The notes beneath the pieces were generated by a model that saw only the letters and a program-made list of their open reading frames with translations, made no database searches and was not told the origin of the DNA. A stretch of 43,318 bases of DNA, from assembly GCA_900617975.1 (NCBI GenBank), contig UZAE01000072.1:1-43318 (forward strand). Direction: 5' to 3'. The DNA comes from Rodentolepis nana (taxonomy: Eukaryota; Platyhelminthes; Cestoda; Cyclophyllidea; Hymenolepididae). Both the position numbers and the translations under genes were made by a program. Of this stretch, positions 11,301-23,300 are shown in pieces (positions within the stretch are counted from its first letter, which is position 1; each line of letters begins with the position of its first letter).

Positions 11301-14300
11301 TGTAGCGGTCAATACAATTATAAGTAGCAAAAATAGAAGCCCGAGAAGGGTAAGAAGCTGCAACGCGGTTTTTAATCTTCTCTGAAAATAGCGGCTGCGG
11401 ATTTTTGCAAATGACTAATTAGGGTTAGGGTCGCCAAGCACGCACTGTCGAGAAAATTTGAAGTACAGAAGCAAGCAACATAATCCAACAACATGCTTCG
11501 AAGTTTGTCGATCAATCGCCTTGAAATTCCTCTCCGAGAAACACCTGTTATTTGGTTCTGCAAAATCTTGTTTTGACACATGGAGGATGTGATCGCACAA
11601 GCAGCCTCTCCCAACTTCGGACAATCCTTCATGGCAAGAAGAAGCAGCAGTGTGGACAGAAGCTACGCTTCTTCAACAAATTAGAGGCGAGATCTCAACT
11701 GCTTGGAATTCACTGAAAGGGTTGCGAACAGTGGAACAATGTGAAGTAAGAATAATTGTGAACTATCGTGAGATCTTTGGTGGCAAACTTTTGACAACAA
11801 AACATTGGGGGCGGGTGGGGGAGGGAGTTAGATCGAACTAACCAGTTTTGCCATTATCAAAACTCCTTTTTAACTTACTATTCGAATAGGGTTTCAACAA
11901 ATAATGCGAAAAGCATCAAATCAATCAAATGGACTTATTCCCATTTTGGTGCCAATTAAAGCAATCTAATTTAACAAGTCATCAACAAGAAGAAATAAAA
12001 TATTTCGATTTGTCAGCTGCACTTTCGATTATAAGATGTGGGGGGGGGGCACATTTAAGAATATCATGTTGTTGTTGTTGTTGTGTACACAGCCAGTGAA
12101 GGAGAGGAGAGGGGAGAGTGGAACAATGTGGTTTGCCTCTTTCCACATTGAAACCGAGGGGAAGGAGAAAGCGAACCCCAAACAAAGCAACTCCTACTAC
12201 TGCGACTTATCCAAGGAACAGTGGGGAGCGATTTTGTGAATAACTCACCGTCATAATCAGCTCGTTTAGGGAAGGTATTGCCCAACACTGCCTTTAACTA
12301 GGAAACTAGTTTTACTTTGTGACCAGCAGTTCAGTTGATGTGTGCCAAAGAATAGCAAGCCAGTGACGTCTGACATGTGGGTTCTACAATTCTGCGGGAC
12401 CTTGAAACGCCAAATACGAAGAGCAGAAACCGGTCATGAAAGATAGCACAAGGTCCACTAATCTCCTCATCGCAAAAGAAACCATGTGAAATATGTTACA
12501 AGCACAAATAGCATAACACGAACAAATCCCAAGAATAAAACTTAAATCTTCAGTAGAAATTCAAAGGAAAGAAAAAATCAACTTACCCAATAATATTGAC
12601 CTCTGGAGGTGGCTTCACTTTCGAACCTATGACAGAGAGTTTCCCCCTCTTCAAAGGAGCTGTGATTTTTGCCAAATCAATTCGACCACCACCCCCTATT
12701 CTTCCATGCTTATGGCGAGATGAATCGTCCACTGGAGTGGACATTCTCATCACTCTTTCTCCCCGTCGATTACGATTATGAATCTGGGTCTTCGGGAACC
12801 CTTGCCACCGCGATTTTCGTCCGCCATGGTGGTGAATGGAAGTAGAATATTGATATTGATTTCGCAGGGTGTCACTGTTTGCAACGGAAGAAAGAGGACT
12901 CGGAGGGAGACGGTGTTCTCGCAGTCCATAGGGGCCGAGAAGGAGAGCGAGATGACAGAGTGCTGCACGACCCCGTTCCGTCAAGTCCCCGATCCTCTCG
13001 CTACAGAGACGACAGAGGAGACGCAGTATCCGCCATCGATTGCAAGGTGTTAATTCCACCTCCTCGCCTGTCACAGCAAAGGACCCATTCGTGGTGTCCT
13101 TCTTTCCCCTGATTAACAACTGTTGAAAAAAATAAGAAAACGCGGTGAGGTCCAAGGGAGTTGTTTTCAATGCCTAATTAGATACGCCCCCCTACTCCCC
13201 CCCCCTCCGCGATGGGTTGCTTCAATGGCACACACCACCTCACGCCGCTAAAACACAATTGCTTCACTAACTTCAGACTCACAACTCTCTCACCTCCGCC
13301 CTCCTTTCAACTTCTATCTCATTGCTAATTGCAGTTAGTATTCAATAAGTCCACTCTCTCATTTTAATGCAGAGCAAAATAAGCGAGAGACACAAGCCAG
13401 GTATAAAAAGTCTCAACGGTTAGGTATTTAGTTAAAATACCTTTTTCAAAACTATTTTGGAAGAAATATGTACACCATTCAAATATCTGTGTTGCGATAC
13501 ATGGAAAGGACTTACGCTGGAAGGATCTCTGTTAGAGAAGAGTTGAAGGAGTGCTTCCACAAGTTCTCCATCCTGTTCCTCTCTCTTACCACGTACATTC
13601 AAAGGCCCGCAAAACACCGATCTGCTTGAAAGAGGGGGTAGGGCAGAGTAGACACTAGGTGCTATCTGATTCCGGGCAAAAGTGTTGTAGAGGCCCAGAA
13701 GAAGGGCTTCCAACACCGCTGCCAGATTGGTCATGTGTGTCCCAATTGTCTCCATGTACTTCACGTAATCGAAAGAGGAGGGAAAATGGAGGGAAGATTT
13801 TGCTGTAAGAGAGGAATCGATAGAAGAGGAATATTGCAGCTGGTGCTTCTGGGGTGGTGGTGGTGAGTCATTGATGTTTGAGACGTTGCTGGAAGCATCA
13901 GGATTGAGACCCTTGAGAAGGCGATGGGTACGCTGACGCATCGACTTGCTGAGACGTAGCGCTTCCATCGAGGCTATAGAGGACTTTTTGAGACGACTTC
14001 GAAAGGACGTCTGGGTCTGAACGCCAGAAGAAGGAACTCCTGAGAGAGGTGTTTCAGTAGTAAGTGAGTGTGCCCCAGAGCAATTTACAGCGATGGAATG
14101 TTTATGCCTAGTATGCGACTTCCGGGATGCCCGATGATTGGTCTTGAAATTACCGATTTCACATGAGAGGGTTGCTAATAGAGAAAGAAGGGGGTCGGAT
14201 TATGGACATTTAGCAAAGTTTGTTCACACAACTGTTGGACTATCATCTAGCAAGGAAGACAACTAACTTTGTATGTTAAGGTAAAAGTGAAATATAAATA

Positions 14301-15226
14301 AATTAAGAAGTAGAACAAAGACCAACAATCAAGATTCAGGTAAACAGCCAAACTTTATGAAGGCATTTATTTTAGATTTTGTTGAATGATAAAACGCCAA
14401 TACTGAATAGAAGGTATTTGAGATGCCAAACGTTCAGTGCATAATCTCATTAACGTATTCCATAAACCTTCCGCCCAAGTGACAAAGAAAGGCAACCCCT
14501 TATCTTACAGGACAAACGATTTTAGTTGCTCGTCCTACTTCCTGTCGAGGCGATCGGAAGCGATCGACGAGGTCTAAAATATGTTCATGGAACAGAAGTA
14601 TTACTTTACAGATTGAAATTGAAAAAATAATAATAATTTATTTTCATTTATACCATTCGGTCGTTCACATGACCTTGGGATTTCGTCAAGATCAAAAATG
14701 CAGTATCTGGCATCACGCACAACAAGAGTGCCAAAGTTAAGAAAAATATCAAAATCACTAAGACGATAAAGTCTAAATAAGCCCTATTTGCAGACATGAT
14801 CTGTCATTTTTCAGCGGGACAAAGTGCCTGGGATCAGAAGCTGGATGACGAGGAATGCAGAAGGATTCCAAATTCATGAAAAAAGGCACACATTACATAT
14901 GGAAAATTGGTCAGCCCAATGATTCCATAATTCCAATAGAAAATAGCACTATTGATGCTATAACTTCATCGCCTACTTGTTTTAATGTCATCCCCTAAAG
15001 TTCAACTCTCATTTTCGGGTCCCTTTGTTTCACATGCGCAGAGAAGCATGAAAAAAGTGGCAGTGTTATGGAAGCACCCGAAGGAGTAATACTAGCGTCT
15101 AAAGAACGACAACAAAATGCTTAAAGTGCGAGTTTCCCAGGGTTGCTACCTCTCAACTCAACTCAACCGAATAAATGGCTTCCTACGGATTTCAAGTTCT
15201 TTGCTACTGCGAAACCGCACTCATCC

Positions 15227-15262
<36 letters not shown>

Positions 15263-17540
15263 CATTTGCTTTGGGACTTGCCAACGTCATTTTGTTAACG
15301 CAAGTCTGGAAAATGGTGGAGAAAAAAGTGGATCAACCTAAACAATTCAGAATTGATCTCATTTACATACTTCATTTGATGAAAATAATGACTTTACTAG
15401 CATCTTGACAGAAAAATCGAACTAGTTACGAGATCACAGATTTCTTAAACATCAGCCATTATTCGACACATCCATTTTATAGAAACTATTAATTTCTACA
15501 ACTTCTTTAAACAACAGTAACGTTTACTAGAAGTTTAACGAGAGAGAGATTGAGGCTTTCTTATCGAAAACAGACAATTTTGCTCCAAGCTCCCGTTAAA
15601 ACAGAAAAGTGAATGCGTGAAAAAAAGCAAAGACCAAAAAGGAAGGAAATTTCTTTAATTCAATTAAGAAATAAAAATTGATAAAGTGAAACCTTGAAGA
15701 TAGAATGCGTACAATTGATTCGAGTTAAATTATAGCTTTAAAAAATCGATTTCCCAGCCAAGTTAAAATAACAAATTAACATTTTTGTGTTATTAAATCA
15801 CATATATTATGAAAGTGTAATATGTCGTTACGGCATTTTTTAAGAGGGAAGTTGCATTGCGCTAGGGAAACAAAGTTGATTGTGTTATTTGCACTCCATT
15901 TTAATTAAAAAAAGGATTATTAACGCGTAAGAAAGGTCATCAACGATTTATTAGTAATTATGCATAATACCTGCAAGTTAAAAATGTGATAAATTGTAAA
16001 AGATTCGTCTTGAGAAAATTTGGAAGTAAAGCCTATCTTTAAACAAATATGTATTACTTTTGAATTCTGGAATATGAAAGTAGTTTGGGAGGTTTGTATG
16101 GGGTTATGACACTAGACATCACCAAATGCAATTTGCTTCAAGACCACACTGAAATCGAAAATGTCCCAATTTATCTGAAGCCAGTGGTGTTTAGGAAAAA
16201 CATTAAACCAAATCAAGTTGCATCAAGGGTCCATCTGCGTCAAGTAGAAGAACCTAATGGAATGTTGCGAATCTGATAGGAATTTCAAATAGAGGGAAAA
16301 TAAATCGGATGAAGAAGAAGGGGAGGGAGGAACAAACGCATATTGTAGCAAAATTTTTCGAGGCTCAACTGTTTTTGCTACTTTCAGTAATTCGGATCTT
16401 GATTATGCCTTACCCCAAACATGAAAAAAAATCGCTCGACAACTGCATAATTATACACTTGTAGAGGTAATAGTGCAGATTCATTCGAATTCACTAAAAA
16501 TTCGACCGTGTGAACAAGCCTTTTCCGTCAGCAACCCAATGAGATTAAAAGGGGGAAGTGTTTAAAGCACAGAAGACCAAAGCCATAGATTAAAGAGTCC
16601 TGAGTGCGTGTGGAGTGGAATTTCGACACTCCTCTAGGTAGATTCATTGACAGTCCTTTTGCAAATAAAATTTTCGCCCACCAATGATCACTCTTCCTCT
16701 TCCTTCTCCAATTAAATCTCACGAGTGACTTGAGTCCAATCACAAGAACGAGGCAGGACAACCGACACTACCACAAACAGCATGTTTAACTAACTAAAGA
16801 AAATTTGCTTCAATACAATCTACACATTGAACAAAATGCGAAGAAAACGGAATAACGTGTGATGCTTAAGTGAAAGCCAATAACTTTTCTCTATTCATAC
16901 TAGTTGGCAATATTTTGAAATGCAAAATGATGCTCAAGACTTCGGGGTAAAATTCCAAGCTACTGACAACTTGAAAGTTATATTAATGTAAAATAATTTC
17001 AAACGGGAATAAAATGATTAAAATTCTACATTCGATAGCGATGCGATTGCACAGCCTTATCGCGAGTTTATTGCGGAGCATGAGATAAAAGTATCACAAA
17101 ATATAGCTATCGGTTCAATTGCCGAATTGATATTTATTTATAGGTATAATAAACGTAATAGAGTATTTTTCAAATTTTTGCGAAATAAGCAGAGTAAACA
17201 AGCCAGACAGCAAGTAATCTAGCTCACTTGACAGAACGAGATAGACATGTACGAGGGTGGGCAGCAAATCCAAAACAAGAAGATGGAGAGATGGATCATT
17301 GCTTTGAGCAAGGCTATAGATGTGTCCACATATAGTCTGAGCTATACTTACAGAATCCGCAGTGCAGACTGGGAGGGCAAATATCTCATAGCAGAGATTT
17401 TGAAGGGATTCTATAACAAGAGGAGCAGCAACAGCAGTGGATGGTGTGTGTGGCTCATCTTCTGCTAAGAGACGCCGCTTAGACGAGGTACCGAGTGTAT
17501 TAAACCACGTCTGAACTGGTGCGGGAATCTTGAGTCGCAT
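8324..17540 (-). CDS. Hyccin / FAM126 homologue, very large
   Basis: About 1070 aa from seven exons read on the minus strand: 17228-17540, 13516-14174, 12587-13119, 10298-10835, 9167-9634, 8528-9097, 8324-8455. All phases agree, and the summed length is 1071 codons with stop. Hyccin binds TTC7 in the PI4KA-EFR3 complex that makes plasma-membrane PI4P. Family landmarks seen: the N-terminal helices ending LVHVYLVLS, EALLLGLYN (about residue 260), NRWRILRLLCRL (about 352) and PPYLVLELLPGLHFLL through LELWSNVLLYTNSI (about 785-850). Human hyccin is 521 aa. The extra length is an insertion near residues 105-245 and a second one near 395-780 that is Ser/acidic-rich, with the conserved domain resuming after it. 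The ATG lies 3 nt after a TTTTCAG acceptor. Only the exon 4 acceptor was chosen mainly on phase. Confidence 0.87.
15230..15261. repeat. (AT)n microsatellite in hyccin intron 1
   Basis: About 16 uninterrupted AT units. The 3,053-nt first intron of hyccin around it (14175-17227) holds no other feature I can support. Confidence 0.95.
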
Positions 17541-20126
17541 AATCTGAAAATTGAAAATAAATAAATAAAAGGCTCACTAAAAATTATTACTGTGACATTA
17601 AAATAGAGCGTTAACTAAAGAGAAGTAGGAATCTAATAAAATGGCTAGGCGAAGGTGTTTTCAAATTGAGATTATAGATAACCGTTAGTGAAAAGAAAAT
17701 ATGACCATTTTTACTAACCAAGCCGTCGACCGACACCCCAAGGCCATTTGTTAAGTCCGCTATAATGGCGAAATGTTGAAACAAATACTTTACAAAATTG
17801 TTGACTTAAAACACCAAATTAGTGACATCCCACATCATCATTTAGTATCCATTCTGAAATTATTTCTTCTTCCTGTCAAATACTAAAACTGTCGATATGC
17901 GACAAAAATTATGTTAGTAAACTTAGAATAGCAAGATAAAATTTCGAAGTATTTATTTAGAAAACTACGAGGGGAGCCAGATTAAAAGCAGATGAGGTCT
18001 TCGCAGTGATCGAATTATTTGTTAAAAAAACTATGCTGTCACAAAAAATTCGAAATCCTTTTCATATTCAGATACATATTCCTGCGTAAACAAAATAGAT
18101 TTCGTCGGGAAAATGAAAGTGATCCTAAAGAAGAAATAATGCTGCTAATATCTTTGAATATTATCTTTTACAGGCATTAAACAAACACTCGAACTTGATC
18201 AAATGGAGTTATCTTTCGCCAATTTTGATTTTTAGGTTGGGAGCTTTTAACTCGAAGTTATAATGAGCTTTGTATAATTGACACCGGTTGTTTTGTCATT
18301 TGCTACGAACCTCTAAAATAGATTTAATAAATGCAAAACTCGATACAATACACGATCCAAAGTTTGTACATGTATTCGTGTGATTTATCAGTTACATTTA
18401 AGAAATATTAATGCCAAAAGGACGATGCAAAGAAATATCAACTTTATGAAAGTGTTTTAATAATGATAAAAGTATGTCCCGCCACATATTGGCAAACAGA
18501 GGAGCAATATGACTGAGGTTCTTTAAAAAATTCGTCAAAATACGAATGTTGCATGCTCTGAATAGAGTGTCACAAGAATTCCGCCTTTCCGATTTACTAA
18601 TAGATATATAATCAAGGAAATTATTCTTAGATCTTTAATCAGAAAATGCTGTGTGAATTAAGCTATTCAATAGATAGATATCCGTTACCTCAAATCAATG
18701 CAGGGTGAATAAAATTGTACCGCGTTAGATGAAGTTTGTGTACGTAAATCGAACGCAAAAAAAAATAAAATTTGTACACATCAAGACTTAAATTAAAAAA
18801 TTGTTTATCGTATATATTCTATTATGAGGATACCTCGTTTTTGTTTCGACCTCACAAAACGAAAATATGTTGATTTTTCCAAATATGTTTGCTTAAATTA
18901 ATAAACGTTATATAATGTTGTGTATCAAATTATTGTGTTATCATCTTTGACAAAAGTTTTGAAAAATTTATAACTAATCTTTTCATATTTCACTTGATAC
19001 ATGTTTTGCAGCAACGCATTCAATAGCAATTAATTCTCAAGCAATGGTTCAAAATATTCGTTTTTTAGTATAAGATTTAAAGTCATGGAAAAAAGATTAT
19101 TGCCTTGAAAGACCTATCTCGATAATAAGTGACATAACTTGAAGCTCGAGAAAGAATATTAGCATTAAAATTCAGAAGCCAGAACTAGTGTACTGATATA
19201 TTAGACAAATGTTCGCCTTTTAATTCTGCATAAATTTCCAAACAATGAAGACCTTAATCAGGAGATAATTCAAGACCTCAAGGCGCAACGAACTTAAATC
19301 TCGAACAAAATGGATATAGTGGACAGTGGCACTCTTCGAAATAGCTGACCAGCCAAGAATTGAAGCTGTTGCTGAGTTTAGACTACGTACCGGACACGAT
19401 TCTGGCCTCACAAATTGGGATTATACACTCAACCCACATGCCCTCCATGTAACTTTAGGAGTATACACTCAACCCACATGCCGCCTACTTGTGGCCTACA
19501 GGAGGAAATGGAGAAGACCCAACTGATATGATGTCCATCCCTAAAGGCAACGTCAGAAACCCAGAGCTACTGGAAAGTCAGACAACAGCTAATGAACAGC
19601 TATTGGTTAACTGATATATGTACCTCCACCCATGGGGAAAGTTGAAATCAACTAAACGGCTTATAGTAAATATCACTAGGCCTGCCATTTGAAATAATAA
19701 TAATAATTCTGCATAATCATTGATTTTTGAACTTGCAATAAAATAGTGTGCAACGACATATAAAAACGGCGAAAAATTGGATACCGTGACAATGGATTAT
19801 CTTCTCTACACATTTCCAGGTCGGTCTCGTTAATATCAACATTTTGAGAAGTTGGGATGTAAAATGGTGCTATAACATCCAGAGTTCCTCGCATAATTAA
19901 GTATAGGTGAACAGATTTCCTATTTCTTGGAATATTGAAATTTTTACAGGGGCTTTATGGTTGCATTTTAAAAGCAGGAAAATCTACTTACTGGACAAAT
20001 TGACAATAAACTCATAATTAGAATAACATATTTACCATAAATAAGGCCTTTTAAAATTTAATTTATCATTTATAAAAAACTTTCACATCATTTTTAGTTA
20101 TTTTAAGGAGTAACGCAATTTTAAAT
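17541..20126. other. Divergent spacer between hyccin and MASTL
   Basis: AT-rich DNA between the two genes' 5' ends, so it probably contains both promoters. The only structure I recognise is the LINE fragment listed separately. No conserved reading frame, tRNA or simple repeat of note. Confidence 0.5.
19234..19703 (+). mobile_element. 5'-truncated non-LTR retrotransposon (LINE) 3' end, degenerate
   Basis: The open stretch from about 19326 reads AVAEFRLRTGHDS, then after a frame change YTQPTC and, past a stop codon, QSYWKVRQQLMN. The RLRTGHD...PTC pattern is typical of the C-terminus of LINE reverse-transcriptase proteins after the polymerase. Frameshifts and in-frame stops show it is dead. 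A 13-bp direct repeat, TAATTCTGCATAA, sits at 19221-19233 and 19704-19716, so this is one 5'-truncated insertion. Its last ~49 bp before the ATAATAATAAT tail align without gaps with the 3' end of the SINE family. The LINE clade cannot be named from this much. Confidence 0.8.
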
Positions 20127-20341
20127 ATGGTACGTTTAAATACACTAACAAAAGCCTTAAAAGCTCAAGGACTCGGTTTTAAAGCACCTGAAATGAACTG
20201 CGATTTTTCTCTATTTTTATTTATTTTTGATCTTCTTTACTTTTTACTATGTCTTTTAATCAGCTATAAAAATATTGATTGAATTATGCATTTAATATAG
20301 TAGGTTTGCAATTTTCATATTCCTTATTATTTTTTCCGACA

Positions 20342-20353
20342 TGCGTATTTTAG
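20342..20353 (+). promoter_or_regulatory. MASTL first-exon acceptor; possible spliced-leader site
   Basis: GCGTATTTTAG precedes GCT GCT CCA in frame 0, and the exon has no Met before the kinase glycine loop. Two origins for the start codon are possible: a spliced leader ending in AUG, or a tiny exon whose ATG at 20127-20129 is followed at once by the donor GTACGT. Either gives the N-terminus [13 protein letters not shown]. Confidence 0.5.
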
Positions 20354-23300
20354 GCTGCTCCATCAATATCAGATTTCGTCATTTTCAAAGCCATAAGTTC
20401 TGGTGCCTATGGGTTTGTTGAATTTTAATGCACAACAAGTCTAAAATCTGTAGTAAAGTAATGCTGGGTGCCAAAAAGAATAATACTGATCAAATATACG
20501 CAATTAAAATTATGTCCAAGTCGGCAATGTTAGAGAAGAACCTTGTTGATCAAGGTAATTCCTTTTAATATTCTTACGTTTTAGTTACTGCCGAGAGAAA
20601 TGCTCTAGCAATCAGCAATTGTCCCTACATTGTTCACTTATATTATTCTTTGCAGACAGATCAATATGTTTATTTGGTTTGTGTTTTGTTTAATATTCAT
20701 CTGTTTCTTTCATTATTAGGTGATGGAGTACCTAATAGGAGGTGACCTGAAGTCACTTATTCTTCTCTGTGGGTATCTTTCTGAACTTCACGCGGCCCTC
20801 TACATGGCAGAAATGTCCATCGCTGTAAAGTACCTTCATGGTAATGGCATAATTCATCGCGACCTTAAACCAGACAATGTTTTAATCACTGCCAAGGGAC
20901 ATCTCAAGCTTACAGACTTCGGTCTCTCTACTGTTAGACTCCCCAAAGGTACTCATCGTTCCCTTTTATATACTTCTGTTTCCTTCATTCAGATTTGAAT
21001 CCTCGTGACTTGATGAACATTCCAAGTTCTTCAATTGATTCACAGTCACATCTAAGAACTCCTGGTCAGATTATCTCCCTTACCGAGCGTCTTTCTTTTG
21101 TATGTCGCTGTGCTAACCCTATCTCTTCTCATTCCCCTTTTAACTTGATCTATTTCTTTTTGTTTCTTCCTTTAGAATCATTGCACTACACTTTATGAAT
21201 CTGAGAGCGATACTCTTGCACACTATGTGAGTTACTTTTCTTAAAGCAAAAACTGATTTGCTTGAGGAAACCGATTAAATTGGGTTTCTAATGCTACTAT
21301 AATTTTTGGTTTCATACTTTAAGTCAATTTGATCATTTTTTGTGCGTATTAAATTTGGAGTAATTTTTAAATTGCTTTTTTCTGATCTAGTCGTCTACGC
21401 CTAACGCCGATAACACCTCACAGAATCCGCAAGTTTTCATTTTTAATCATTGGCAATTGTTCTGAGTTTTAATCTCTACAATTCAATTATACATGATGTT
21501 CATTTTTTTCTTGTGGATTGTTTCGATTTAATTAGGTGGACTTCTTTACTTTTCAAAGCCTTTAAGGAGTCGATTGCCTCTTTTGTATTTACCCAAATGG
21601 AGTTGTAGATGCTGATGGAGTTGTACTCACAGTAATATATTGCTTTAGCCATACACTTGTTGAACTGGTTCCCTAGACTTTAACTGCTCTTAGTGCCTTT
21701 CCGAGCACTTAGTCTATTCTTTGCATTACGTTTTCTCCTTTGATTGAGTGATCGTGCAGTTTATTTCCCTTTGCGCAGCAGTAACGACACTGAGACGTGT
21801 CATGGCGTTAACGTGGCGACTGCTTTGAAGACCCCCCCTGAGGCCCTATCGCCGTCGCAGAAGAACAAAGCCACCTCTGACATGTCCTCCCTCGTCATCT
21901 CTCTGAGTCGATTTGGTCTCTGCAAACGCCTCTCCTCTGTTGACCTCTCCAGTGTGTCTTCCCTTTGCCATATCAGCCACTGTTGCATTGATTGGTTTTT
22001 TTTATTGACACACTCATTTCTTTTCTGCCTGTAGATGCTGTATGCTTGTCGGAGTTGAATCCATCCCATCTTCATCATCATCATCACCGTCCTTCTCACT
22101 TCCCCCGAACCCCACAGACGGAAATGCGTCCGAGACCCCTTCGCTCACCCATGTTCCTCTCTCGCCATGCTCGGTCCACCATCTCTCGAGTTAGTTGTCT
22201 ACTTTTTACTAATTGATTCCAGGTTCTCTCTACTCTAAGACAGGGATGTAGAACACGATGTTTTAACTCAAAACGAGAATCGGTTTTTAAAACGACGCAG
22301 CTGTCAATGACCAGGTATTTGAGCAAACCATAGTAAAGAAATTTGAATTCGAACACTGAGAATGCTTGTGGAAAATCGAAGGTAAAATTATTTTCTCTAA
22401 CAACAAAATGGATTGGAGGGTACAAACGGAACTGCTACCAATAACTTAAGATAAGTTGTATATATACCTAAATGGTGGTCGTAATTAAAGTATATTCTGG
22501 TTCACTCAAAATTAACAGAATTCCGACTGTTTAATGAAGCAAAGGAAATATCGTTGAATCACTTGATTGTCTCAACGTCGAGGTTATCTAGAGACTTCAG
22601 TTTAGGTTTAGGCATTCGGCACAAATTGGTGCAAATGGGGTAGTTGGATTGACTTCACAAAGATCTTTGTTAAATTTTAGAATCAGGGTGAATATTCTTT
22701 CTATTAGATCATTGATTTTGCCCTCGTTTCCACCCTCTTTTTGATAGTCGGACAGAAGGCTGATGCAGAGCTGTGATGCGAGTCATGGAATACGGAGATC
22801 TCGTATTGGTGGTGGTAATCTTTTTGCCGACTATGAGACGTCCACGAGCACAGTTATCAACGACAGTCGTCTCTTGAAAGACTGCAGTCGGGAGAGTGAT
22901 TCTGTGTACGAGACACCGATAGATACGGTCGCTTCCTCTCCATCCCAAAATATGGACGTTTCACCGCCATCACTTCCTCCTCATCCTCCCACACTTCTTT
23001 CAACATCCTGCCACGAAGTCGAGGAGGAGTTTCTGGCGCCTTTCGCCTCTACATTCATTCATGATGTCGAGGAACCGGTGGGTTACCCCAACACCCTCTC
23101 CTTCATTTATCAAATCAGCGGCCTTATTCATGCTCATTATTATACTTATATTGAGTGTTAAGTGCTCATATCTATCAACTTTTTGTCACTGCCTTTAGCA
23201 GTCTACTATGGCAAAGTGTTTGTAGTGAATTTGTTCCTTCCCCAACTTTGAAGAAGGAGTTTCCAGTTTCCCCCTACTTGTTCTGACTCAGTATCGCATT

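Noticed and set aside
11372..11760. Extra hyccin exon in intron 3 (frame around MKDCPKLGEAACAI)
   Set aside because: No acceptor and donor pair gives the phase needed between exons 3 and 4, while direct splicing 12587 to 10835 keeps the frame.
16528..16761. Minus-strand frame in hyccin intron 1
   Set aside because: No splice sites in phase with hyccin and no recognisable domain; probably chance.
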